Positions 8,795-17,212 are shown, counted from the first letter of the stretch. The stretch: DNA of 64,000 nt from Oscillatoriales cyanobacterium (GCA_004292955.1 RDXX01000043.1:1-64000), one strand, 5' to 3'. A program made the numbers and translations. The notes: a model not told the origin generated them from the letters alone.

Positions 8795-9289
8795 CTATTC
8801 TGTTAAATCGACTTGTCGAATCTCTTCTAGCGTCATATCCAAACATTGCGCGATTTGCTCATCGCTCAATCCTATTGCTTGCAAGCGAGCAATCGCCTCA
8901 ATTTTCGCCTGCTGCTTTCCCCGCAAAAACTCAGGCGACTCTTCCTGTGATGTGCAGATATTTAAAGAGCCAATTACATGACCGCGAGCGACATGATTTC
9001 CACTAATGACGCCGCCTGTAACATTGCTAATCATCGACTTCCGAATCAGTGCAGATCGCAAATTTAATTTATTAACATCTTCTCCAAAAGCATCAGAGAA
9101 CAACTGCCATAGCTCGTAGCCCACATCTTTAGCATAACCCTCAGTACAGTTCAGCCCTTGGGCAATATCGCCGTACTTTTGCCGCTTCAAAACGCCCTCA
9201 ATCACACCAACTTGCATATCATCTAAATGCTTGCCAGTTTTCGCAAAGACAACTTCATCCGCAAAAGCCAGTGCTTCCTTAACGTTCAC
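8795..9289 (-). CDS. Orphan HTH protein: vMAP N-terminal-like domain plus Rpn-type tail
   Basis: The 164-residue protein starts at GTG with a strong GGAGGAGG ribosome-binding site six bases upstream. Residues 1-90 (ALAFADEVVFAKTGKHLDDM, YGDIAQGLNCTEGYAKDVGYELW) resemble the winged-helix/HTH module usually found at the N-terminus of large cyanobacterial AAA/NB-ARC/WD40 signalling proteins (vWA-MoxR-associated-type). Here the ATPase is absent. The C-terminus, from EFLRGKQQAKIEAIARLQAI with a final LSDEQIAQCLDMTLEEIRQV helix, resembles the tail of Rpn-family proteins such as the one at 58122. It is divergent from the graspetide precursor across about 200 bases. It could be a stand-alone regulator or a chimaeric relic. 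The family call is from memory and moderate. Confidence 0.6.
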   Translation of the reverse strand: MNVKEALAFADEVVFAKTGKHLDDMQVGVIEGVLKRQKYGDIAQGLNCTEGYAKDVGYELWQLFSDAFGEDVNKLNLRSALIRKSMISNVTGGVISGNHVARGHVIGSLNICTSQEESPEFLRGKQQAKIEAIARLQAIGLSDEQIAQCLDMTLEEIRQVDLTE

Positions 9290-9488
9290 CCGCGCCTCCT
9301 CCCAATATCCGAGCGATCGAACTAAAACCGTCTAGATCCGACTATTTTCGCCTTGAATACAAAAACGATTAAAGCTTTATCAAAACTTTTTATATTATAC
9401 GACTTTATCCGACCTTTTTCGACTATACAAATTAATTGGCAAGCTGTAGCATTGTGAATATCAAATCATCGCTCAAAGAAACTAACTT

Positions 9489-9707
9489 ATGACGACTACC
9501 CAACTCGCTCTCGACAAAAAAGCAAATCCTTTGATGATGCACCTGAGCATCTCGCCCAAGTACGGCATTTCCGAAGAGCAAGCTAGCTACGATCCCAGCA
9601 CGCAGACTTCTAACATCACCTCCATGAGCGGCTCCTGGTCTACTCGTGCTGGCTCCAGTATTTTTCAGTTTGAACCTAGTGATGACGACCAGCAAGAGGA
9701 CGACTAG
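9489..9707 (+). CDS. Candidate graspetide (omega-ester RiPP) precursor peptide
   Basis: The 72-residue peptide precedes an ATP-grasp ligase on the same strand. Residues 1-38 form a leader-like part containing NPLMMHLSIS (residues 13-22), which sits where microviridin leaders carry PFFARFLE. Residues 39-60 are rich in Ser/Thr (T40, S41, T44, S45, S47, S49, S51, T52, S56, S57). The C-terminus FEPSDDDQQEDD offers seven acidic side chains (E62, D65-D67, E70-D72). Ser/Thr donors beside Asp/Glu acceptors are what MvdC/MvdD-type ligases join into macrolactones. There is no TxKYPSDW microviridin core. The divergent region upstream (9290-9488) probably carries the promoter. Precursor status is inference from composition and context. 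Confidence 0.72.
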   Translation: MTTTQLALDKKANPLMMHLSISPKYGISEEQASYDPSTQTSNITSMSGSWSTRAGSSIFQFEPSDDDQQEDD

Positions 9708-9752
9708 AATTTTGAATTACTAAGAAATAATTCGATCGCCCTTTATGTTCTT

Positions 9753-9789
9753 GAAAGACCTGTATGAATTTTTGCATGACAGGTCTTTC
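9753..9789 (+). promoter_or_regulatory. Perfect 11-bp stem-loop between precursor and ligase genes
   Basis: GAAAGACCTGT (9753-9763) pairs exactly with ACAGGTCTTTC (9779-9789), and the stem can extend three pairs past a bulged G. There is no U-tract, so I read it as a processing or attenuation hairpin. It could stabilise the precursor mRNA and lower ligase expression. The remaining spacer to 9914 is AT-rich and shows no gene. Confidence 0.6.
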
Positions 9790-9914
9790 ACTGTCAACAT
9801 TATTTCAATTAGTTTGATTGCGATACCAGTTTCAAAAAAAATCCAACCGCATACAAGCTCGAAACCCATACATAATCCATCATTTCCAATCTAAAATCTA
9901 AAATATAAAATAGT

Positions 9915-10919
9915 ATGACTGACCTTTTAATCGTGACTTCCGAGACAGACATTCATGCAGATGTCGTTATCAACGAATTGCAAAACTCAAATATTCGAGC
10001 AATTCGATTGAATTCAGAAAGTTTTATTAAAACAAGCAAATATGCTTACTCGTGGCAAGCTTCTGGCAATCCCAGTCAAAGTTTTTTGTCCTTTGAAGAC
10101 TCCTTGAAAGAAGTTCAAGATATTGGCGTGATTTGGTGGCGCAAACCACAAGATTATCAAGTGTTTCCAGAAGTTGATGATGCTTGGGCAATCAAGTATT
10201 GTCAAGAAGAAACAGAATCTTTAATATACTCTCTGTCTGGCTTATATCCCAAAGCGAGGTGGGTCAATAACTACTACAAGATTAGATTGCCATCCCATCG
10301 CATCAACCAAATCCCCATTGCTCAAAAACTGGGAATTACTATCCCTCCAACACTTGTCACAAATTCCTACGATGCTGCTTGCAACTTTGTGACACAACAG
10401 GGAAAGTGCATTGTCAAACCGATGCGCTACTCTGGATTCCTACATGATGAAAAACAGTACGCTTGCTATACTCGCCCCATTGATGTAGAAACACTTGAAG
10501 CATTTCGAGAAAGCATTCGATTGGCACCTATTTTTATTCAAAAACGCATTCAGAAGAAGGCAGAATATCGCGTTACATTAATGGGTAAACATGATTTTGT
10601 CTGTCGCATTGACGCCAAACATACCAACGATGCAGACGTGACATTAGATTGGCGCGTCACCGAACCGGATAAACTCGTTCACGTTCCCGACAAGCTACCA
10701 ATTGATTACCTCAACAAACTCCATCAAATGCTTGACGAGTTAGGCTTAAATTTTGGTGCATTCGACATTATTCGCGACGAGGACGACACGCTCTATTTTA
10801 TCGAACTTAATCCCAACGGACAATGGTATTGGATCGAAATTCTAACTAAAATGCCGATGGTTCGCGCAATGGTGGAACTCATCGAAGATTTAGCGCTTCA
10901 ATATCAACAGGATTGCTAA
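9915..10919 (+). CDS. MvdC/MvdD-family ATP-grasp peptide ligase (graspetide synthetase)
   Basis: The 334-residue protein is an ATP-grasp enzyme of the ribosomal-peptide maturase type, which activates Asp/Glu side chains as acyl-phosphates and forms esters or amides within a precursor. The N-terminal domain has DIGVIWWRKPQDYQ, as in MvdC/MvdD relatives (SSVWYRR in MdnC). The ATP-binding part includes CIVKPM (K168) and EYRVTLMG (R219). The metal-binding end is GAFDII (D284) and FIELNPNGQWYWIE (E297, N299). All key ATP-grasp residues I can check are present. It follows the precursor by 207 bases. No second ligase, acetyltransferase, protease or transporter gene is beside it, so export and trimming must use other machinery or the locus is minimal. 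Confidence 0.88.
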   Translation: MTDLLIVTSETDIHADVVINELQNSNIRAIRLNSESFIKTSKYAYSWQASGNPSQSFLSFEDSLKEVQDIGVIWWRKPQDYQVFPEVDDAWAIKYCQEETESLIYSLSGLYPKARWVNNYYKIRLPSHRINQIPIAQKLGITIPPTLVTNSYDAACNFVTQQGKCIVKPMRYSGFLHDEKQYACYTRPIDVETLEAFRESIRLAPIFIQKRIQKKAEYRVTLMGKHDFVCRIDAKHTNDADVTLDWRVTEPDKLVHVPDKLPIDYLNKLHQMLDELGLNFGAFDIIRDEDDTLYFIELNPNGQWYWIEILTKMPMVRAMVELIEDLALQYQQDC

Positions 10920-10946
10920 ATTCTCTCAGGAATTACACATTCTATA

Positions 10947-11096
10947 GAGATTGCTTCGTTCCTAGCAATGACAAAGAATCAGCGCTGAGATTGCTTCGTT
11001 CCTCGCTGCGGACAAGGAATCAGTGCTGAGATTGCTTCGTTACAAGGAATCAGCGCTGGGATTGCTTCGTTCCTCGCTCCGGACAAGGAATCAACG
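10947..11096. repeat. Four imperfect tandem copies of a GATTGCTTCGTTCCTCGC repeat
   Basis: Units of about 30-42 bp, each beginning gagattgcttcgtt and ending with caaggaatcagcgct variants, lie head to tail downstream of the ligase gene. One unit is shortened. A lone copy of the start of the motif occurs near 35432. They are too variable and spacer-free to be a CRISPR. Confidence 0.8.
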
Positions 11097-11270
11097 AACT
11101 ACAGCGACAATATTTGAGTAAACAAACTTAACTAAGAACATTGTAGCTAGGATTATCTAATACTAAATCCGGGCTTTTACCCCCTTGATGATGGTGGTGG
11201 TGCGTCGCTCGTTGAATCTTGGCAAATATCGAGAATTATTCGTGGCGACACACCCTACTTTCTACTAAAA
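11097..11270. other. Intergenic spacer, no gene seen
   Basis: AT-rich spacer with a GGTGCGTCG...CGACACACC imperfect inverted pair (about 11200-11256), related to other GGTGCGTC repeats in the window. Confidence 0.4.
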
Positions 11271-11470
11271 TAGGTTCGTAGTGAGGACTTTAGTCCGCAA
11301 GAAAAGAAAGGACTGAAGTCCTTACTACAAACCTATTTTGGTTCGTAGTGAGGACTTTAGTCCGCAAGAAAAGAAAGGACTGAAGTCCTTACTACAAACC
11401 TATTTTGGTTCGTAGTGAGGACTTTAGTCCGCAAGCAAAGAAAGGACTGAAGTCCTTACTACGAACCTAT
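11271..11470. repeat. Three tandem 67-bp hairpin units
   Basis: The unit starts ggttcgtagtgaggacttta and ends ggactgaagtccttactac, so each unit is itself a long hairpin. Copies begin at 11273, 11340 and 11407, exactly 67 bases apart and nearly identical. Diverged single copies of the same family lie at 13434, 40551 and 59044. The array ends just before gltD and could end its transcript. Confidence 0.9.
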
Positions 11471-11486
11471 CGATCGCATCAATCAA

Positions 11487-12971
11487 CTACGGCAAATCGG
11501 TTTCACCCATCAAATAAAGGTCGCACTCCCGGGCCACGCCGCGCCCTTCATTAATCGCCCAAACCACCAAACTTTGTCCCCGGCGACAGTCCCCAGCCGC
11601 AAAAACTCCCGGAATACTGGTTGTATACTTTTCGTGCTCGGCTTTCACATTGCTGCGGGCGTCGCGTTCCAATCCCAGCGCATCCAACAGCGGCTGTTCC
11701 GGGCCCAGGAAGCCCATCGCTAGCAACACAACCTGCGCCGGCAACACTTTTTCAGTACCGGGAATTTGCTTGGGAATAAACTGCCCTTTCTCGTTTTTCG
11801 CCCACTCCACCTCAACAGTGTGCACGGCTTTGACGTTGCCGTTTTCGTCGCCCTCGAACTTCGTGGCGGTGGTGAGATAGCCGCGCGGGTCATCGCCGAA
11901 TTTGGCTGCGGCTTCTTCTTGGCCGTAATCCAAGCGGTAGACTTTCGGCCATTCGGGCCAGGGATTGTTGGCTGCCCGTTCCGAGGGCGGTTTGGGCAGG
12001 ATTTCTAGCTGTACCAGGCTTTTGCAGCCGTGGCGGATGGAGGTGCCCACGCAGTCGGTGCCGGTGTCGCCACCGCCGATAATCACCACATCTTTGCCTT
12101 CGGCGGAGATGAAGTTATCGTTGGTGCTCTTGTCTAATACTGCTTTGGTGTTGGCTGTCAAAAAGTCCATCGCGAAGTGGATGCCTTTTAATTCCCGCCC
12201 TTCGATGCCTAAGTCGCGGGGTTTGGTGGCGCCGGTACAGATTACAACTGAGTCGTATTCTTTTAGCAGTTGTTCGGCTGGTAAGTCTTTCCCGACTTCG
12301 GTGTTGCAGACAAATGTTACGCCTTCGTCTTCGAGGACTTTGAGGCGGCGCATCACGACTTGTTCTTTGTCCAATTTCATGTTGGGGATGCCGTACATTA
12401 ACAGGCCTCCCGGTCGATCGGCTCTTTCGTATACAGTTACCAAATGACCGGCTTTGTTCAATTGCGCCGCAGCCGACAAACCAGCGGGCCCGGAACCGAT
12501 AACAGCGATTTTTTTGCCGGTGCGTTTAGCTGGTGGTTCGGCGGTAATCCAGCCTTCATCCCAGCCTTTATCGATAATCGACGCTTCGATATTTTTAATC
12601 GTGACAGGCGGGTTGTTGATGCCGAGCACGCAAGCGCCTTCGCAGGGTGCGGGACAGACTCTGCCGGTGAATTCGGGGAAGTTGTTGGTTTTGTGCAGTC
12701 TGTCTAGGGCATCTTTCCACAATCCCCGATATACTAAGTCGTTCCATTCGGGGATGAGGTTGTTAATCGGGCAGCCGCTTGCCATGCCGCTGATGATGCT
12801 GCCCGTGTGGCAAAATGGGATGCCGCAGTCCATGCAGCGCGCGCCTTGGCTGCGGAGTTTGTCTTCCTCCATCGGTAGGTGAAATTCGTCCCAGTTGTGG
12901 ATTCGATCGACTGGTGAGAGTTCGGAGGGCAATTCGCGCAAGAATTCGATAAAGCCTGTTGGTTTTCCCAT
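11487..12971 (-). CDS. gltD: Glutamate synthase small subunit (GltD)
   Basis: GltD feeds electrons from NADPH through FAD and iron-sulfur centres to the large glutamate synthase subunit during ammonium assimilation. The 494-residue protein has the N-terminal cysteine set C46, C49, C54 and C67 and a second set in the block [10 protein letters not shown] (C106, C110, C114). FAD-binding [10 protein letters not shown] is at 159-168, and the NADPH-binding motif is [13 protein letters not shown] near 295. The end, [20 protein letters not shown], is the conserved second FAD contact. The length is typical. The large subunit gene is not adjacent, and many cyanobacteria use ferredoxin-GOGAT alongside this enzyme. 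Confidence 0.96.
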   Translation of the reverse strand: MGKPTGFIEFLRELPSELSPVDRIHNWDEFHLPMEEDKLRSQGARCMDCGIPFCHTGSIISGMASGCPINNLIPEWNDLVYRGLWKDALDRLHKTNNFPEFTGRVCPAPCEGACVLGINNPPVTIKNIEASIIDKGWDEGWITAEPPAKRTGKKIAVIGSGPAGLSAAAQLNKAGHLVTVYERADRPGGLLMYGIPNMKLDKEQVVMRRLKVLEDEGVTFVCNTEVGKDLPAEQLLKEYDSVVICTGATKPRDLGIEGRELKGIHFAMDFLTANTKAVLDKSTNDNFISAEGKDVVIIGGGDTGTDCVGTSIRHGCKSLVQLEILPKPPSERAANNPWPEWPKVYRLDYGQEEAAAKFGDDPRGYLTTATKFEGDENGNVKAVHTVEVEWAKNEKGQFIPKQIPGTEKVLPAQVVLLAMGFLGPEQPLLDALGLERDARSNVKAEHEKYTTSIPGVFAAGDCRRGQSLVVWAINEGRGVARECDLYLMGETDLP

Positions 12972-13227
12972 AGTGCTGTTTTTGTTAGAATTTACTATTC
13001 TGATAATTTGTCAAAGCTGAGGCCTGTAGGCTTCTGAAATAACTATTGTGATATAAATTGCGGGCGATCGCACCTCAGATAGATCAATTCGTACCTTACA
13101 TCTTCTATATTGCCCTAGCTACACATCATCTGGCCCAAAAACGCTGTTTGTTCTTTAGTCTGCTTGGCCTAGACGAGAGTTTGACTCTGACGTGGTTTCA
13201 AGCGTCGAGTCCGATTTTTTGGATATA
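12972..13227. other. Upstream region of gltD
   Basis: Presumed promoter region. A GAGGCCTGTAGGCTTC imperfect palindrome lies at about 13020-13035. I see no exact GTAN8TAC NtcA site. Confidence 0.35.
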
Positions 13228-13330
13228 TGGCACTATTCTCAACAACAGGCGTTTTGCCTGTTCCACAAAGAATTAATTTGATTGTGGGCTGTCCCGCCCG
13301 CTTTTCAATAACTTATTGAGAATAGTGCCA
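13228..13330. mobile_element. 103-bp MITE-like element flanked by TA
   Basis: Perfect 15-bp terminal inverted repeats, TGGCACTATTCTCAA and TTGAGAATAGTGCCA, enclose about 70 bases without coding potential. A TA dinucleotide lies on each side, consistent with IS630/Tc1-type target duplication. The surrounding AT-rich symmetry (ATATGG/CCATAT) means the exact border is uncertain. No other copy is in the window. Confidence 0.65.
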
Positions 13331-13433
13331 TATCTCAAATATTGCTGATACTCCCACATCTGGCAACTTTTCAGCGCAGTCCCATCGTGCTGCTCTCTAA
13401 ATACTATAATACCAGTAGTTTTTATAATAAAAG

Positions 13434-13492
13434 TGGTTCTTAAGGAGGACTAAAGTCCTCAGGAAGAAGGACTAAAGTCCTGACTACGAACC
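13434..13492. repeat. GGACTAAAGTCCT hairpin repeat
   Basis: Two back-to-back palindromes (GGAGGACTAAAGTCCTC and AGGACTAAAGTCCT) are bracketed by ggttc and gaacc. It is a member of the same family as 11271-11470. Confidence 0.75.
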
Positions 13493-13541
13493 TTTTTTGT
13501 GACGGGTGATTTACTAGAGATGGTATCAATGCTTTGTGCAA

Positions 13542-13943
13542 TCAATTGGGGATAACAAAACTGCGCGAACTTACGGCGGCTGCAAAAATAAAAAAAATTA
13601 CTCCCATCCCCAATAACCCAACAGCTAAACTGAAGAGAAATATCAACCCATCTGACGGTTCGTAGGTATTCTCATCAATTTGGCGGCGCACAATAAAGTA
13701 TTGTTTAGTTGAGATTAACACGGTTGCTAAACCCACCAGAGAGAAGACTAAACCCAACTTCCAACCCGTGCCGTGACGGTGCTGTATGGGGATTTGCACG
13801 ACGCGAAACCGCACGATCAGGACGCCAAAACCCATGAGGGCGATCGCACTTCGCATCCACGAGAGAAAGGTGCGTTCGTTTGCAGAGCGATCGATCGCCT
13901 TTGACAGATTTTCCTGCTTGAGTTTTTCCTCGTCTACTGTCAT
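13542..13943 (-). CDS. DUF202 (YidH-like) membrane protein, copy 1
   Basis: The 133-residue protein has a charged N-terminus and then the DUF202 signature RSANERTFLSWMRSAIALMGFGV. Three predicted membrane segments lie at about 31-48, 63-80 and 101-127. DUF202 proteins are small inner-membrane proteins of unknown function. It is a paralogue of the next gene; both share NERT(F/Y)L(S/A)WMR(S/T)AIALMGFGV and GTGWKLG/GNGWKLG. The palindromic element at 13985 lies between them. Confidence 0.85.
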   Translation of the reverse strand: MTVDEEKLKQENLSKAIDRSANERTFLSWMRSAIALMGFGVLIVRFRVVQIPIQHRHGTGWKLGLVFSLVGLATVLISTKQYFIVRRQIDENTYEPSDGLIFLFSLAVGLLGMGVIFFIFAAAVSSRSFVIPN

Positions 13944-13984
13944 CGGCTTGAAGGAAATATCTGGGGCGATCGCACTTTTAGATA

Positions 13985-14089
13985 TAGCGGATCTAGCGAA
14001 AGATGAGGTACGTTGTTGGGATGCGAGCCCTCTTAGTCTAAGCGGTTATACGATCTGCCAGTTATACCTCATCTTTTTGAGAAAGGCTA
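13985..14089. repeat. Palindromic element with GATGAGGTA...TACCTCATC arms
   Basis: The left arm (13985-14010) ends gaaagatgaggta and the right arm (14065-14089) is tacctcatctttttgagaaa plus ggcta. It is related to the 5175-5423 element, which shares the TTTTTTGAGAAAGGCTA end. Confidence 0.75.
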
Positions 14090-14122
14090 TATATTTTTAG
14101 ATATATTTAGGAAACACTCGGA

Positions 14123-14545
14123 TTATTCGGGACTCATGAAACTAGCTGCGGTACCGGGAACTGAGAAGATAAAATAAATTACTCCCATGCCCAAAAGTAC
14201 GATCGCCAAACTAAACAGCAGTACCCACCTGTCCGTAGGTTCGTAAGTATCGTAATCGATATCGTGACGCACAGCAAAGTAGTGCTGAGTGGAAATTAAC
14301 ACTGTCAGCAAACCCACCACAGAAAACAGCAAACCCAACTTCCAGCCATTACCCGGAGTCGGCAAAAGAGGCGGGTGGAAGGCTCGCAGGCGGACGATGA
14401 CGACGCCAAAACCCATCAGGGCGATCGCTGTTCGCATCCACGCTAAATAAGTGCGCTCGTTTGCTAAATGATCGCGCACCCGCGAGGGATTGTGTCGCTT
14501 GGTTTTTTGCGTATCTGCTTTTGGCGATTTAAATGGTAACAGCAT
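14123..14545 (-). CDS. DUF202 (YidH-like) membrane protein, copy 2
   Basis: The 140-residue paralogue of the preceding gene has an N-terminal basic segment, RVRDHLANERTYLAWMRTAI, and three membrane helices. It shares the central PTPGNGWKLGLLFSVVGLLT block with copy 1. The function of the family is unknown. The same orientation and close spacing point to a tandem duplication that has since diverged. Confidence 0.85.
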   Translation of the reverse strand: MLLPFKSPKADTQKTKRHNPSRVRDHLANERTYLAWMRTAIALMGFGVVIVRLRAFHPPLLPTPGNGWKLGLLFSVVGLLTVLISTQHYFAVRHDIDYDTYEPTDRWVLLFSLAIVLLGMGVIYFIFSVPGTAASFMSPE

Positions 14546-15038
14546 AGATCGAACTCTTAATTTTGGCTGGAAACCTGGAGGAATATTTATTTTTTTAGCT
14601 TCTTTTCTGGTTGTATCGGAATGATTTAACCACAGAGAACACAGAGGGCACAGAGAGGGAAGATAGAGATGAATACAGAACGATGGAATCGGATTTGATA
14701 TCAGGGGGAACTTGTATGCGCTAAAGCAGAGATTTTATGTTAGCATTTTAAGTCAGTTTATCTCAGCTTAAACCATAAAATTTTATTAAAATTATCATAA
14801 ATATTTATTGCCCAAATTTTGTACATTATCTGTCTTGATAGAAAGGAAATTACAAAGGTTTTATTGATATTTATCGAGACAGAAAGAGTGGCAGTAGCCG
14901 ATAAGTAAGCTGTACTGAATTTAAATTGTATATTGCGATGACCATCAAAAATTCTCTCCTCCTTTCTTTACCCTCCGAGCGAAGCAGTTATAGTCCTCTC
15001 CCTCTCGAACACCATACACAATCTAGATGCAGTACAGC
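14546..15038. other. Intergenic region, no gene seen
   Basis: Contains a short direct-repeat run (aaccacagagaacacagaggg, 14629-14654) and AT-rich sequence. The 66-codon frame at 14926 overlaps the end of the EAL gene and has no family resemblance. Confidence 0.45.
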
Positions 15039-16244
15039 TTATTTCCCCTCTACTAGCAACTCCTCAAAATCGGCGGCCGGCACGGGAGGGCTGAACAAAT
15101 ATCCTTGCATAGCATCGCACTCGTAGCGCCAGAGAAAATCTCTTTCTGCTTCTGTTTCAACTCCTTCGGCAACTACTTCAAGACAGAGACTGTGCGCCAT
15201 TTCAATAATCGCTTTCACAATCGCTGCATTTGTGCAACCATCGGTAATGTTGCTGATAAAACAGCGGTCAATTTTTAAAACATCGAAGGGATATTGTGTC
15301 AGATAGCTTAAGGAAGAATAGCCTGTGCCGAAATCGTCAATAGATATAGAAACTCCTAAATCTTTCAATTGTTGCAAAGTAGCGATCGCACTTTCGGCAT
15401 CCTTCACCATCATACTTTCGGTGAGTTCTAATTCCAAACTGCTCGGTGCTAAACCAATTTCTGCTAAAATTTCGGCAACTCTGCTGCTGAGATTCGCCTG
15501 GTTAAATTGGCGCGGCGACAGATTTACCGCTACTTGCTGCAAGGAAAAACCAGCGTTTTGCCAAAGTTGCATTTGCCTGCAAGCTGTTTCCAAAACCCAC
15601 TCGCCTAATTGTACGATGAAACCAGTTGCTTCAGCATCTGGAATAAATTCGGCGGGCGAAATCAGCCCTTTTTCTGGATGCAGCCAGCGCACTAAGGCTT
15701 CGGCGCTCATAATTTGACCCGTCTGAACATCGATCTGCGGCTGATAGTAAACTTGGAATTCTTCTCGTTCGAGGGCGCCGCACAGATTTGTTTTTATCTG
15801 CTCTAATTTATCTGCGGCTTCTTGCAGCAATTCGTTGCTTTCCGATCGCAAATTACTCTGCTGTTTGGCCAAAGCTGCTTGTTTTTTCAAGCGGCTCGAT
15901 ACGGCGCCCACAAGTTCAGCTTTAGTAAAAGGCTTAGTCAGGTAATCATCAGCTCCCAATTCCATGCCTTGGCGCATTTCAGAGCGCTCGGCTTTACCAG
16001 TCAGAAACACAAAAGGTACTGTAGCAGTAACAGGATGCGATCGCAATGCCGCCAGCACCCCATAGCCGTCAAGTTGCGGCATCATTACATCGCAAAGAAT
16101 CACGTCAGGAAGATTTGACACCGCCGCATTTAAGCCGATCGCTCCATTTTCTGCACCCGTCACGTCGAAACCTTCAGCTTTGAGGAGTTTGAGAATATTC
16201 TCGCGAATTACTCTATCGTCCTCAATCACTAGAATCTTGTTCAT
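15039..16244 (-). CDS. Receiver-EAL response regulator (c-di-GMP phosphodiesterase)
   Basis: The 401-residue protein has a receiver domain (1-120) with acidic pocket D9/D10, phosphoacceptor D52 and K104, then a short coiled coil and an EAL domain (about 155-395). The EAL domain keeps its signature (E182 in AEALVRW), LTESMMV, the DDFGTGYSS loop (D303/D304) and EGVETEAE. It is therefore probably an active phosphodiesterase that hydrolyses c-di-GMP under phosphorylation control. It stands alone, a few kilobases before the chemosensory island; a functional link to that island is inference. Confidence 0.92.
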   Translation of the reverse strand: MNKILVIEDDRVIRENILKLLKAEGFDVTGAENGAIGLNAAVSNLPDVILCDVMMPQLDGYGVLAALRSHPVTATVPFVFLTGKAERSEMRQGMELGADDYLTKPFTKAELVGAVSSRLKKQAALAKQQSNLRSESNELLQEAADKLEQIKTNLCGALEREEFQVYYQPQIDVQTGQIMSAEALVRWLHPEKGLISPAEFIPDAEATGFIVQLGEWVLETACRQMQLWQNAGFSLQQVAVNLSPRQFNQANLSSRVAEILAEIGLAPSSLELELTESMMVKDAESAIATLQQLKDLGVSISIDDFGTGYSSLSYLTQYPFDVLKIDRCFISNITDGCTNAAIVKAIIEMAHSLCLEVVAEGVETEAERDFLWRYECDAMQGYLFSPPVPAADFEELLVEGK

Positions 16245-16668
16245 ATGTCATTCCCTGAAAGCGATATAATTGACCCTGTAGTTGAACCCGATCGGTGTGA
16301 GAATAGCTGAGAACGCACAGCTCGATCGACTTCACAGCGGAATATTTTCCGACAAAAATAGCAGACGCCCCTGAAAAACCCTCATTTTCCAAGGACAACT
16401 TGATTAATGTTTCTCTGCTTACTTAGCGCCGTCCGTATTATTACGAGGTTAGTTAATAAATCTCTAAACTTAATTTTAGGCGATCGACAGTTAGCAGCAC
16501 CCTGAATAACTGCTAAACTGATTGTGCCACTAGAGCGATCGTCTGCAAACAATCTCAACCTATTTATAACAGTTGCCAAAAACAATGCAACTGCCCGCAA
16601 GTTTAAAACCCTTGCGGAGTAAGTCTTTCCTCATTGTTTAGTGTAAAACCTCAAATCAAACATCAAAA
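16245..16668. other. Intergenic region, no gene seen
   Basis: Holds the divergent promoters of the EAL and SOUL genes. A short GTTTAAAACCCTTGCGGAG stretch lies near 16601-16619. There are several CGATCG motifs and no convincing frame. Confidence 0.4.
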
Positions 16669-17190
16669 ATGGTATTACCAAGTGGATTTCCTGAACCCGC
16701 AAATATTGGCGTCATAGAAGTTAAGCAATATCCTCAGTACCGCGCTGTCACCTACACCCACGCGGGCGATTTGCGACAAGCGACAGGAATCGCATTCAAT
16801 CCTTTGTTTCAACACATCAGCAACAACCAAATTGCGATGACAACGCCAGTAGAAGCGCGCTACACTGCAACTTCCGAGCAAATCGATGCAATTCCTGTTG
16901 CAGAAGTTTCATTCCTGTATCCCGCACCAAATATCGCCCCCAGCAGCGTTAACCCTGCTGTGGAAGTCACGGATACTTCACCGATGACAGTTGTCAGTAT
17001 CGGCGTGCGCGGCGCCTACAGTTGGGAAAGCTACGAAAATAACCTCTCCCAACTAAAAGATTGGCTTCAACAACATCCCGAATACGAAATAGCCGGGCCG
17101 CCGCGCCGCTTTTTTTACAATTCGCCCATGACGCCGGAATCCACTAAAATCAGTGAAGTACAAATTCCTATCGAACGTTCTAATAAATAA
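16669..17190 (+). CDS. SOUL heme-binding family protein
   Basis: The 173-residue protein matches the SOUL/HBP family: NIGVIEVKQYPQYRAVTYTH at the start, AFNPLFQHISNNQIAMTTPV in the middle and a C-terminal FYNSPMTP motif. Members bind heme or tetrapyrroles in eukaryotes and some bacteria. In cyanobacteria the role is not settled. There is no signal peptide, so it is probably cytoplasmic. It is a single gene, convergent with yjbQ. Confidence 0.88.
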   Translation: MVLPSGFPEPANIGVIEVKQYPQYRAVTYTHAGDLRQATGIAFNPLFQHISNNQIAMTTPVEARYTATSEQIDAIPVAEVSFLYPAPNIAPSSVNPAVEVTDTSPMTVVSIGVRGAYSWESYENNLSQLKDWLQQHPEYEIAGPPRRFFYNSPMTPESTKISEVQIPIERSNK

Positions 17191-17212
17191 AGTCAGCAGT
17201 CAGCAGTCGGTA

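Noticed and set aside
9489-9707. Canonical microviridin precursor
   Set aside because: No TxKYPSDW core and no PFFARFLE leader motif; only the enzyme type and general composition match.
10947-11470. CRISPR-like repeat arrays
   Set aside because: Units are contiguous or vary in length and have no unique spacers; they are tandem and hairpin repeats. No cas gene is present.
12972-13060. NtcA-binding site upstream of gltD
   Set aside because: No GTAN8TAC match was found by eye, so regulation by NtcA is not supported.
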